Origin: Fidelibacterota bacterium
GTDB lineage: Bacteria; Fidelibacterota; Marinisomatia; SCGC-AAA003-L08; D37C17
DNA: 12,563 nucleotides
Assembly (NCBI GenBank): GCA_002711465.1
Contig: PARL01000021.1
Coordinates: forward strand, 1 to 12,563
Direction: 5' to 3'
A program made the position numbers and the translations under genes. The stretch's first letter is position 1. Each line of letters starts with the position of its first letter. The notes beneath the pieces are model-generated. The model was not told the origin of the DNA. It ran no database searches and worked only from the letters and a program-made list of their open reading frames with translations. Below, one piece after another: positions 1 to 7,664 of this stretch.

Positions 1-3000
1 AAGATTGTTCTGGTGATTGTTTTGGTAATGCATCAATAGATAATTGTGGAGAATGTACAGGTGGTAATACAGGTATAGTACCTGATTCAACATGTTCAGG
101 CTGTACTGATCCAACTGCAGATAACTATGATGAAGATGCTACCATAGATGATGGTACTTGTTTTTATGGAGAAGATGGTCCAATAGCATTTCAATTTGTA
201 GAATCAACATCCCAAGCATTTTATTATGCTTTTGATGTTCATATTCAAGAAAACTTTGATAACACATTTCCAAGACCATTAGACGATGAAGATTGGGTAG
301 GTGCATTTAAAGATTTAGATGGCGATGGTATAGGTGATGTTTGTGTTGGTGCAAGACAGTGGGATACCAGTGACTGTGGAGGTGGAATATGTGATATACC
401 TTTAATGGGTGTTGATCCATTTAATGAGGCTGAAACAGAAAATTATATGCAAGAAGGAGATATTCCTGTCTTTATGATTTATGATCAATCAGAAAATGCT
501 TTTTATGATGCACAAATATTAGGTAGTAATGGGTATGATTTTGCTGCAGTAGATTTTCCATGGTCGCCTAATGGGGTACAATTGATACAGGAAATTTCAG
601 TAAGATATGATTGTTATGGAGACTTAGGTGGTCACGCATTTATTGATTATTGTGGATATTGCGTTGAAGGTAATACAGGTAATGATGAAGGTTATGCAGA
701 TTTAGGTTGTGATTGTGATAATCCTGCACCAGAAGAATATTGTATTGATACTGATGGAGACGAAATAGGTAATCCTGGAACAGAAACGCTTTATTGTTTA
801 GAAGAATCAGAGGGTAACTCTTATCCTGTTCTACCTGAAGATTGGTACCTTGACTGTACTGATATATGTATCGAAGATCCTGAAAATGATATTGATGGCG
901 ATGGTTTTTGTGGAAATGAAGACATATGTCCATATGACTTCTATAATGATATAGATAATGATGGGATTTGTGGTGATGTCGATGAATGTCCATACGACTC
1001 TCAAAATGATATAGATAATGACGGAATTTGTGGTGATGTTGATGAATGTCCATATGACCCTGAAAATGATGCTGATAGTGATGGAATTTGTGGTGATGTT
1101 GATGATTGTCCATATGATCCAGATAATGATATTGATGGTGATGATATTTGTGGTGATGTAGATGTTTGTCCATACGATTACTATAATGATATAGATGGTG
1201 ATGGTATTTGTGGTGATGTAGATGTTTGTCCATACGATTACTATAATGATGCAGATGGCGATGGTATTTGTGGTGATCAAGACACATGCGAATATGATCC
1301 AGAAAATGATGCTGATGGTGATGGAATTTGTGGTGATGTTGATGAATGTCCATATGATCCAGAAAACGATATTGATGGCGATGATATTTGTGGTGATGTT
1401 GATGATTGTCCCTACGATAACAATAATGATATAGATGGTGATGGTATATGTGGTGATGTAGATATTTGTCCTAATGATTACTATAATGATATAGATGGTG
1501 ATGGTGTTTGTGGTAATGAAGATGTATGTCCATACGATGCAGAAGATGATATCGATGGTGATGGTATTTGTGATTGTACACTAGAAGATCCAAATGACTG
1601 TCCAGATGAAGATGATATATGTCCATATGATCCAGAAAACGATGCCGATAATGATGGAATTTGTGGAGATCAGGATGAATGTCCATACGATCCAGAAAAC
1701 GATATTGATGCTGATGGTATTTGTGGTGATGTTGATGAATGTCCATATGATCCCTATAATGATGCAGACAACGATGGTATTTGTGGTGATTTAGATATCT
1801 GTCCAAATGATCCTGAAGATGATTTTGACGGAGATGGAATTTGTGGTGATGTTGATGAGTGCCCATACGATCCAGAAAATGACGCTGATGACGATGGAAT
1901 TTGTGGAAATGATGATGATTGTCCATACGATCCAGATAATGATATAGATGGTGATGATATTTGTGGTGATGTAGATATTTGTCCTAATGATTACTATAAT
2001 GATGCTGATAATGATGGTATATGTGGTGATGTAGATATTTGTCCAAATGATCCTGATGATGATTTTGATGGTGATGGAATTTGTGGTGATGTAGATATAT
2101 GTCCATATGATTTTTATAATGATGCTGATTTAGATGGTATTTGTGGAGATGAAGATATTTGTCCAAATGATTCTCAAAATGATATTGATGGAGATGGTCA
2201 ATGTTGTAGTGATGAAAACTCAGATGGTATTATTGATGATCCATATTGTGAATGTGCTGCAGATTATTATGATTGTAATGATGTATGCGGTGGTGATGCT
2301 ATAGAGGATGATTGTGGTACATGTGACAACATTGATTGGAATGATTGTGACTATATTACAATGACATTTAATGATAACGCCAATTTATCTAGTTTCTATG
2401 TTTTACCAGAAGACACCTCAGTTGAAAGTGTTTTCTCAGATATATCATCAAATATTTTAGCAATAGCCGGTGCTTCTTCAGCTGCCATATATGATGATGA
2501 ATGGTCTGGAACATTAGATAATATAGATCAAGAGTCTGGATATTGGGTTGTTATGAGCGATCAAGATGAACTATCTATAACAGGAACGCCTATAGATCCT
2601 GAAACTGCATATTCTTTAGAAGTAGGAGATAATTTGATTGGTTATCCTTTAAATGAATTCACTCCAATACTTGATGGTATGAATGATGAAGCTCAATTAT
2701 CAATTAAAGCAATTTTAGGTGAAGGGCAATCTGCTTACAACTACAATGGTTTGTGGATTGGTAGTTTGCAGTATTTCACACCAAATTCAGGATATTGGTT
2801 TATAAGTAATGAATCTTTTGATTTTACATATCAAACATCTGAAGATTTGGGAAGGACAGCATTTGGTAACACATCTGTTCCAAGAAATCCAGAAAATTTT
2901 GATTATTATCAATCAAAAGGACAAGCTTTTTATTATGTTGAAAATATCGAAAATGCGATTGAAGGTGATTGGGTTTTAGCATACAATGACGATATTTTAG

Positions 3001-3482
3001 TTGGAGCAAGAAAATATGATGGTAGCATGATAGATATTCCAGTTATGGGTAATGATCTATCTGAATATACGGTTGGTTATTGTGAGTATGGTGATATTCC
3101 AACGTTTAAGCTTTATAGACCTTCTACTGGTATGTTAAACGATCTTAAAGGTGATACAGCTAGTTGGGAAAATCATAATATTTCTGTAATTGATAATCTT
3201 GGCTTATCTAATATGCCAACAGAAATAGCATTAGAGCCTGCTTATCCAAATCCATTTAATCCAACTACTAATTTATCTTATACATTAGTTAATGAGGGTG
3301 AAATTAAATTATCTATTTATGATATCAATGGTAGATTGGTTGAACATATAGTAGATTCCTATCAACATGCTGGATCTTATAATATTAGTTGGGATGCATC
3401 AACTTTTTCAAGCGGTATTTATTTTGTTTCATTATCTACTAATTCAAGTTTATTAACTCAAAAGTTAATATTAGTAAAATAA
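1..3482 (+). CDS. Giant secreted Asp-rich protein with TSP3-like repeat array and T9SS sorting domain (5'-partial)
   Basis: The reading frame is open from the window's left edge (first full codon at 3) to TAA at 3480-3482, giving 1159 visible residues; the true start and signal peptide lie upstream. The in-frame ATG at 408 is internal, because the open frame before it encodes recognisable modules. Order by visible residue: Cys-rich segment, one GCTD repeat (about 33-56), a QAFYY/DWVGA/GAR/DIPLMG/GDIPVF module (about 71-172), a Cys-rich linker, a 22-unit Asp-rich array resembling thrombospondin type 3 calcium-binding repeats (289-739), another Cys-rich linker, two SGYW-type modules, a second QAFYY...GDIPTF module (974-1046), and a YPNPFNPTT sorting domain (about 1075-1159). 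In known T9SS cargo this last domain directs export across the outer membrane and is usually cleaved. The protein is probably a surface or extracellular calcium-stabilised adhesin or structural protein; that role is inferred. A terminator follows directly. Confidence 0.9.
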   Translation, partial: DCSGDCFGNASIDNCGECTGGNTGIVPDSTCSGCTDPTADNYDEDATIDDGTCFYGEDGPIAFQFVESTSQAFYYAFDVHIQENFDNTFPRPLDDEDWVGAFKDLDGDGIGDVCVGARQWDTSDCGGGICDIPLMGVDPFNEAETENYMQEGDIPVFMIYDQSENAFYDAQILGSNGYDFAAVDFPWSPNGVQLIQEISVRYDCYGDLGGHAFIDYCGYCVEGNTGNDEGYADLGCDCDNPAPEEYCIDTDGDEIGNPGTETLYCLEESEGNSYPVLPEDWYLDCTDICIEDPENDIDGDGFCGNEDICPYDFYNDIDNDGICGDVDECPYDSQNDIDNDGICGDVDECPYDPENDADSDGICGDVDDCPYDPDNDIDGDDICGDVDVCPYDYYNDIDGDGICGDVDVCPYDYYNDADGDGICGDQDTCEYDPENDADGDGICGDVDECPYDPENDIDGDDICGDVDDCPYDNNNDIDGDGICGDVDICPNDYYNDIDGDGVCGNEDVCPYDAEDDIDGDGICDCTLEDPNDCPDEDDICPYDPENDADNDGICGDQDECPYDPENDIDADGICGDVDECPYDPYNDADNDGICGDLDICPNDPEDDFDGDGICGDVDECPYDPENDADDDGICGNDDDCPYDPDNDIDGDDICGDVDICPNDYYNDADNDGICGDVDICPNDPDDDFDGDGICGDVDICPYDFYNDADLDGICGDEDICPNDSQNDIDGDGQCCSDENSDGIIDDPYCECAADYYDCNDVCGGDAIEDDCGTCDNIDWNDCDYITMTFNDNANLSSFYVLPEDTSVESVFSDISSNILAIAGASSAAIYDDEWSGTLDNIDQESGYWVVMSDQDELSITGTPIDPETAYSLEVGDNLIGYPLNEFTPILDGMNDEAQLSIKAILGEGQSAYNYNGLWIGSLQYFTPNSGYWFISNESFDFTYQTSEDLGRTAFGNTSVPRNPENFDYYQSKGQAFYYVENIENAIEGDWVLAYNDDILVGARKYDGSMIDIPVMGNDLSEYTVGYCEYGDIPTFKLYRPSTGMLNDLKGDTASWENHNISVIDNLGLSNMPTEIALEPAYPNPFNPTTNLSYTLVNEGEIKLSIYDINGRLVEHIVDSYQHAGSYNISWDASTFSSGIYFVSLSTNSSLLTQKLILVK
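99..170 (+). repeat. GCTD-type Cys repeat, single copy
   Basis: This stretch encodes a module of about 24 residues that begins GCTDPTADNYDEDA and ends DDGTC. The same module occurs twice in the selenoprotein gene at 8247-8400. Such Asp/Cys repeats are common in secreted T9SS proteins of marine FCB bacteria. The paired Cys at the start and end of each unit may form a disulfide (inference). Confidence 0.7.
213..516 (+). repeat. QAFYY...GDIPVF module, copy 1 (before the TSP3-like array)
   Basis: The encoded segment contains, in order, QAFYY, DWVGAF, VGAR, DIPLMG and GDIPVFMIYD. The same landmarks recur in the same order after the array at 2922-3140. The copies are divergent, and this one carries an extra DGDGIGDVC insertion resembling a single calcium-binding repeat. 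I recognise no named family. Confidence 0.65.
867..2219 (+). repeat. 22-unit, 60-bp-period array encoding TSP3-like calcium-binding repeats
   Basis: Twenty-two consecutive units start at codons 867, 927, 987 and so on. Almost all are exactly 20 residues, with consensus C-P-Y/N-D-x-x-N-D-I/A-D-G/N-D-G-I-C-G-D-V-D-x. The D-x-D-x-D-G pattern and two Cys per unit match thrombospondin type 3 repeats, in which Asp side chains bind calcium and Cys residues form disulfides. Unit 12 (1527-1619) is irregular: 31 residues, with the extra segment CTLEDPNDCPDEDD. The last unit (2160-2219) degenerates at GQCCSDEN. Codon-level variation between units shows a mature array rather than a very recent expansion. 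Open reading frames on the other strand here are by-products of the periodicity. Confidence 0.9.
2460..2831 (+). repeat. Two tandem SGYW-type modules
   Basis: Two segments share one pattern. The first (about 2460-2585) has AIAGASSAAIYDDEW, then G-x-L, then SGYWV. The second (about 2709-2831) has AILGEGQSAYNYNGLW, then GSL, then SGYWF. The spacing of W, G-x-L and SGYW is similar in both, which indicates an internal duplication of a small, probably beta-rich module. Function is unknown. Confidence 0.6.
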
Positions 3483-3508
3483 ATATTACTTAAATTTCAA
3501 TTATACTT

Positions 3509-3540
3509 AAAAAGGTAATCAATTTAGATTACCTTTTTTT
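3509..3540 (+). terminator. Rho-independent terminator after the giant surface protein gene
   Basis: A perfect inverted repeat of about 12 bp (AAAAAGGTAATC / GATTACCTTTTT) encloses the loop AATTTA and runs into a tract of seven T. It lies 27 bp after the stop codon. The A-run on the left arm could also terminate transcription from the other strand, but no minus-strand gene needs it. Confidence 0.9.
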
Positions 3541-3597
3541 GTATTAAAATTATTTCTATGCATCGTATCTTTAAGTGTAGAGGATGATTTAAAAATT

Positions 3598-5337
3598 ATG
3601 ATTAGATTATTAAATATTATATTATTTCTGCAATTTTTAATAAGTGTAGAAAATCCTATCTTAACTGATACATTGCACAATGATATTCAGTCAATTTTAA
3701 ATTTTGAAAATAATGCAAAAGAATACTCATCTAAAATTGATAAAGTAAATTATTATGAAGATGTATCAAAAACTATTTATGATAAAACATTAAATCTTGA
3801 AAAAAATACAAAAGAAATGATTTTAGACTACACATCTTTGATTAACAGTTTAGAGAATAGGTTAAAAATTAAAGAAACTTCTATTTCATATAATTTGGGA
3901 GCCCCTTTTGTCAGACTTCATTTTAAACAGATTCCAATGAATAGAAAAAATATTCGTAATAATTTACATTTTAAACAGGCAAATACTTTGAAAGATCAAT
4001 ATCTCAATTTAGTTAGGTATTATCACAAAACGATTGATATATGTGAAAAGCGAGTAGATGAATTGCTCAATATGCTAGACAAAACATCTTTAGATAGGCT
4101 AATTGAAGACATTATAATAGAAAAGCATTTAATTGTGATGAATTTTGCTAATATTAACAAAAATGATAAATTTGATAAATTATCAACTGTTTTTCCTGAT
4201 ATGATAATAAATAGATATAAAAATAGAGGTGATATACAAGTTAATTATTCTGGAAAAATTGATCCTGATTTAAGAAAAATTCCCCAACTCGAACAAGATG
4301 TTGATAAATATTTAATTGATGGCCAATTTGAAATAGATGGTTATGATATAAAAGTAACTTTTAAAATTTATGATGTCAATAATTGGATTCTTTTAAACAG
4401 CGATATTCTTATTTGTGATATTAGAGATTTAGATTGTATTTATGATAATTTTTTGTGGAAATTGAAAAACACAATTGACCCTATAGTTAATTTTGAAAAT
4501 TATAGTGATTTTTCTAACAATGATAAAAAAATTATATCAAAGGTTCAACTAGATAGTATTGATATTGTTAAAAGAAATGACAATTTGTTTGCGCCAATAT
4601 TAGAAGATTTTGCTGTTCAAAAAGATTACAGTTTTGATATTATTTATAAAGATTTAGAAATAGGTCAAAGTGAAAGCTCAAAAACTCAAACTTTTGATTT
4701 ATCAAAGCATCCAAATGGAATATTAACTAGAAAAGAACTTCAAGAAAATTTATTAAAAAAAGTGAATAGTTTTTTATTAAATCCATATCAAATTGATATA
4801 GGAAAATTAGATATGAACTTAAATAAGTTAGATGCTAGTTATGTAGATTTAGATATTTCAATATCCTATAAAATTAATAAAAGAGATTTTGAAAAAAATA
4901 TTAAGAAAATGCCTTATAATAGCTTAAAAAGCAAAACAGGCTCAAATACATATGAATTTTTAAACGAAAACTATTTATTTGATAATAATTTTTCAAATAT
5001 GATTAATAAACACGATAAAGAATTATTTCCTGTTTTATTTTTTACTAACAAAGAAGGTAATATTCAAAAAATAATCATCGATTCTTGGGATGATAGATAC
5101 GATAATATCATGTTTGGTGATTACGATGTTGAGCGGCAAAATAAGTTTGTACAAATGTTTAGCGTAATAAATGATGATACTGATATTCAAATTAATCTCA
5201 GTTCAAAAAAACAAACCATTGATTACAAAGTTGTAATGCCAGTTTCAATATTGGATAATTATACACAAGTAACTGTTAAAGTGTTTAATAGAAAAGATTT
5301 AGATGCATATCTACCAATTAATGAATTAGGATTTTAA
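3598..5337 (+). CDS. Exported protein of unknown function with coiled coil and TolB/FlgO-like region
   Basis: The 579-residue product starts with a signal peptide (MIRLLNIILFLQFLIS, residues 1-16), so it should be periplasmic or envelope-associated. Residues about 25-100 are Lys/Glu/Asn-rich with heptad-like hydrophobics and look coiled coil. Residues about 176-300 (HLIVMNFANINKNDKFDKLS..., VDKYLIDGQFEIDGYDIKVTFKIYDV) resemble the fold of FlgO, CsgG or TolB N-terminal domains: a 'v.nF.n' strand, a d-x-y-l-i-x-G strand, then 'i.v...iyD'. That likeness is by eye and weak. The remaining ~280 residues match nothing I know. It starts an apparent operon, with the next gene 10 bp downstream. An AGGA at 3581-3584 is rather far from the ATG to be a good ribosome binding site; the signal peptide supports this start. 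Confidence 0.75.
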   Translation: MIRLLNIILFLQFLISVENPILTDTLHNDIQSILNFENNAKEYSSKIDKVNYYEDVSKTIYDKTLNLEKNTKEMILDYTSLINSLENRLKIKETSISYNLGAPFVRLHFKQIPMNRKNIRNNLHFKQANTLKDQYLNLVRYYHKTIDICEKRVDELLNMLDKTSLDRLIEDIIIEKHLIVMNFANINKNDKFDKLSTVFPDMIINRYKNRGDIQVNYSGKIDPDLRKIPQLEQDVDKYLIDGQFEIDGYDIKVTFKIYDVNNWILLNSDILICDIRDLDCIYDNFLWKLKNTIDPIVNFENYSDFSNNDKKIISKVQLDSIDIVKRNDNLFAPILEDFAVQKDYSFDIIYKDLEIGQSESSKTQTFDLSKHPNGILTRKELQENLLKKVNSFLLNPYQIDIGKLDMNLNKLDASYVDLDISISYKINKRDFEKNIKKMPYNSLKSKTGSNTYEFLNENYLFDNNFSNMINKHDKELFPVLFFTNKEGNIQKIIIDSWDDRYDNIMFGDYDVERQNKFVQMFSVINDDTDIQINLSSKKQTIDYKVVMPVSILDNYTQVTVKVFNRKDLDAYLPINELGF

Positions 5338-5347
5338 AAGAATTATT

Positions 5348-5881
5348 ATGTTAATTAAATATTTAAGACTATTAATTTATTTTACTTTTTTCTGTTTGAT
5401 ATTATCAGAAAATAATTTTAAATCAATTGAATATATTCCAGATGTTATTTTGAAAGATTTAGATAAAAAGAAAGTAAAATTACTCAATATATCTGATAAT
5501 AAGTTTATAGTTTTTAATTTTTGGAATATGGCATGCGAGCCTTGTAAGAAAGAAATGAAATTTTTAAATGAATTTCACAAGAAATACAATGATTATGATT
5601 TTAAAGTGATAAGTGTAAATATGGATAGTCCACGCAGTATGTCAAAAGTTAAAAAATATGTCAAATCATCAAAATATGAATTTGAGGTACTAATGGACCC
5701 CAGAATGAATCTGTTTAAGAAAATGGGGGGTTCTGTGATGCCATTTGTTGTACTTGCGGATAATAGAGGTATCATTAGTAATAAGCATGTTGGATATAAT
5801 TTAGGTGATGAGATTTCACTAGAAGAAGAAATAAAAGTTTTAATTTCATTTAATAAGGATTCAATTATTAATAATGATTAA
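5348..5881 (+). CDS. TlpA/ResA-like exported thiol-disulfide oxidoreductase (thioredoxin fold)
   Basis: The 177-residue protein has an N-terminal hydrophobic signal or anchor (MLIKYLRLLIYFTFFCLILS, residues 1-20) followed by one redoxin domain. The active-site motif is FWNMACEPCKKEM, with C63 and C66 as the CxxC pair. The canonical Trp immediately before the first Cys is displaced, since W is at 59. The cis-proline is at P132 (GGSVMPFVVL), and VISVNMDS matches the central TlpA strand. Members of this family reduce or shuffle disulfides in the periplasm, for instance in cytochrome c maturation or envelope protein folding; which of these applies here is not evident. Its stop overlaps the start of the beta-barrel gene by 8 bp, so the two are translationally coupled and plausibly work together. 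Unlike the two thioredoxin-like genes at 7665 and 9602, it uses Cys. Confidence 0.9.
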   Translation: MLIKYLRLLIYFTFFCLILSENNFKSIEYIPDVILKDLDKKKVKLLNISDNKFIVFNFWNMACEPCKKEMKFLNEFHKKYNDYDFKVISVNMDSPRSMSKVKKYVKSSKYEFEVLMDPRMNLFKKMGGSVMPFVVLADNRGIISNKHVGYNLGDEISLEEEIKVLISFNKDSIINND

Positions 5882-7595
5882 ATTAAAATTTATAGTACTT
5901 TTTTTTGGAATTATTCATGCAAATATAAACCTTAATTTTGAATCGCAATATGGTAGTGGTTCTAATGTTAATGACCAAACTCAAGATACAACATCATATT
6001 ATTATTTTGAAAATCTTTTAGATATAAATGTAAATTATAGAAACTTAAATTTATATACCCAGTTAGAATACAGTAATCCTCCTGTATATGGCGAGCAAAT
6101 AATTAGTTCTAAAAATGTAGCAAGTAGTTATTTTGTAGAATATTTTAATGATTTTTTGATGCTTAAATGGGGAAATATTCAAACTATTAATAACTACGGA
6201 CTTGATATAAATATGTTTCAGGATCAGTCAATTGATTTTGATAATAGAATTAAAGGAATTGAACTGAGATACTTACCCAATGATGTCGTTGAATTTAATT
6301 ATATTTCTGGCAACGGCACATTTGGAACTAAATCAAAAGGTGATTTGAGAGTTAATGATTTAAATTTCGATCATAAATTAGATTCTTATGGAATGAATAT
6401 TTATAGTGATTTTGGAGAGTTTTCTATTTCAAGTTCATCTAAAAAAACATTCTACGATGAAGGTATTTATAATACATTGAGTAACTCTGATACTAGGTTT
6501 GCGATAGATCTTCAAGATTATATTTCAGATCCTAACTATGTTAATGAAAATAGCGAAGTCGAATTAAATGCTATTAATTTTAGTTATAGTAATACTTTAG
6601 GTAATTTTGATATATATATTGAAAATAGCAATAATATATACAATAAAGTTCTCAGAAAAGATGATAAAGATGAGGAAGGTTATCTAAGATATTTTGCTTT
6701 ATCAGGAGATATTTTTGGAATGAGTCTTAGTTATGAATTTAAAGACTACTATATGCTTTATTACATGCCAATTATTTCAAATCCTCCTACTGTATTTTTT
6801 GAATCGTCTTCTGTTTTGATTTCAAGAATTCAACATAATATTAATTTTTCAGACGAAATTGGTCATCAATTAGAATTAAGCTTTAATGGAAAATATAATC
6901 TTTCTTATTTATTTAATTTGTCAATGGGAATGAAGCATTCAGGTATCAGGAATCCTAATTCTTTTGATTTTGATGAAGATTTTAATATTTTCTATAATGT
7001 TTATGAATCCATATCTTTTTCTGATTTTTTTGGAAGTAATGGAATGGATTATACGGATGAAGATTTTATAGCGCACAAACCATTCAGAAATATTTATGCA
7101 GAGATTAGCAGATGGAATAATAATAATTCCTTATACTCAAAAGTTGGCTATCATTCTCATTACAGTTATGATGCCAATAGCGATAAAGTATACCAAACTT
7201 ATACTATCCCAACACAATTTGTAGTGGGCTTTAAAAGTAAAAATTCTTTAACAACTTATTTAGAATATCAATACACTAAAAATTTTGATCCATTCACGTT
7301 TGAAGAAAAAGAATTTTTAACTTATAAACACTTAGCATTATCATACTATATTAACAAAATTGGAAGTATTACTTACCTCAGAGATGAAGAAAATATTACT
7401 TTTCTTGCAAACAATGATTTTAATAAAGATAATGTTTGGGAGGGAATCGAATTAAGTTTAAAAATATCGCCAACTATGCAATTATCAATTTTCCAAGGTT
7501 CACAAAAAGGTGGTCTTGTTTGCGCTAATGGCGTATGCGCAGTACAGCCATCTTTTGAAGATGGAACTAAAATCACTTTTAGAGCCTTGTTTTAG
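5874..7595 (+). CDS. Outer-membrane beta-barrel protein, DUF6029-like
   Basis: The 573-residue product has a short signal peptide (MIKLKFIVLFFGIIHA). It then consists almost entirely of alternating hydrophobic/polar, Tyr/Phe/Asn-rich strands, such as LLDINVNYRNLNLYTQLEY and HQLELSFNGKYNLSYLFNLS, and ends in Phe (ITFRALF), the usual beta-signal of outer-membrane barrels. It resembles the large uncharacterised barrels of FCB bacteria often annotated DUF6029; I recall the family from the C-terminal GGLVC...VC segment and cannot verify it. The only two cysteines of the protein are C550 and C555 (VCANGVC), near the C-terminus, so they may form a disulfide handled by the coupled TlpA-like partner (inference). 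The start overlaps the upstream gene by 8 bp. No clear terminator follows. Confidence 0.8.
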   Translation: MIKLKFIVLFFGIIHANINLNFESQYGSGSNVNDQTQDTTSYYYFENLLDINVNYRNLNLYTQLEYSNPPVYGEQIISSKNVASSYFVEYFNDFLMLKWGNIQTINNYGLDINMFQDQSIDFDNRIKGIELRYLPNDVVEFNYISGNGTFGTKSKGDLRVNDLNFDHKLDSYGMNIYSDFGEFSISSSSKKTFYDEGIYNTLSNSDTRFAIDLQDYISDPNYVNENSEVELNAINFSYSNTLGNFDIYIENSNNIYNKVLRKDDKDEEGYLRYFALSGDIFGMSLSYEFKDYYMLYYMPIISNPPTVFFESSSVLISRIQHNINFSDEIGHQLELSFNGKYNLSYLFNLSMGMKHSGIRNPNSFDFDEDFNIFYNVYESISFSDFFGSNGMDYTDEDFIAHKPFRNIYAEISRWNNNNSLYSKVGYHSHYSYDANSDKVYQTYTIPTQFVVGFKSKNSLTTYLEYQYTKNFDPFTFEEKEFLTYKHLALSYYINKIGSITYLRDEENITFLANNDFNKDNVWEGIELSLKISPTMQLSIFQGSQKGGLVCANGVCAVQPSFEDGTKITFRALF

Positions 7596-7650
7596 TTACA
7601 TAATTTTACTATTATTATATATTGATAACTATTTAAAATATTGATGTTGC

Positions 7651-7656
7651 AGAGAG
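7651..7656 (+). promoter_or_regulatory. Ribosome binding site fixing the start at 7665
   Basis: A purine-rich AGAGAG lies 8 bp before ATG 7665. The ATG opens a clean signal peptide. The upstream in-frame TTG 7641 and ATG 7644 overlap or precede this site and would add a polar stretch before the signal peptide, so they are less likely. Confidence 0.5.
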
Positions 7657-7664
7657 AAAATTTT

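Noticed and set aside
405..410. In-frame start codon near 405 as the beginning of the giant surface protein
   Set aside because: The same frame is open to the window edge and encodes a GCTD repeat and a QAFYY module upstream of it, so the start is internal and the gene is 5'-partial.
640..2166. Long His-rich open frames on the minus strand across the Asp-rich array
   Set aside because: They are the reverse complement of GAT/Asp codons (ATC, CAT) in a 60-bp periodic array. Their low-complexity His/Ile content mirrors the real gene, and they have no start signals or family likeness.
867..2219. The 60-bp periodic array as a CRISPR or non-coding satellite
   Set aside because: The units are contiguous without spacers, vary mainly at synonymous or conservative codons, and encode an uninterrupted calcium-binding pattern.
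3541..3597. Promoter boxes upstream of the gene at 3598
   Set aside because: A promoter must lie near here after the terminator, but no -35/-10 pair with acceptable spacing stands out; TAAAAT at 3545-3550 has no partner outside the terminator.
7596..7623. Possible promoter TTACAT - 16 bp - TATATT before the selenoprotein pair
   Set aside because: The -35 match is poor, and TATATT-like boxes are expected by chance in such AT-rich DNA; the promoter preferences of this lineage are unknown.
7641..7664. TTG 7641 or ATG 7644 as the start of the first selenoprotein
   Set aside because: Either start would put the purine-rich ribosome binding site inside the gene and add a charged stretch before the signal peptide; ATG 7665 fits better.
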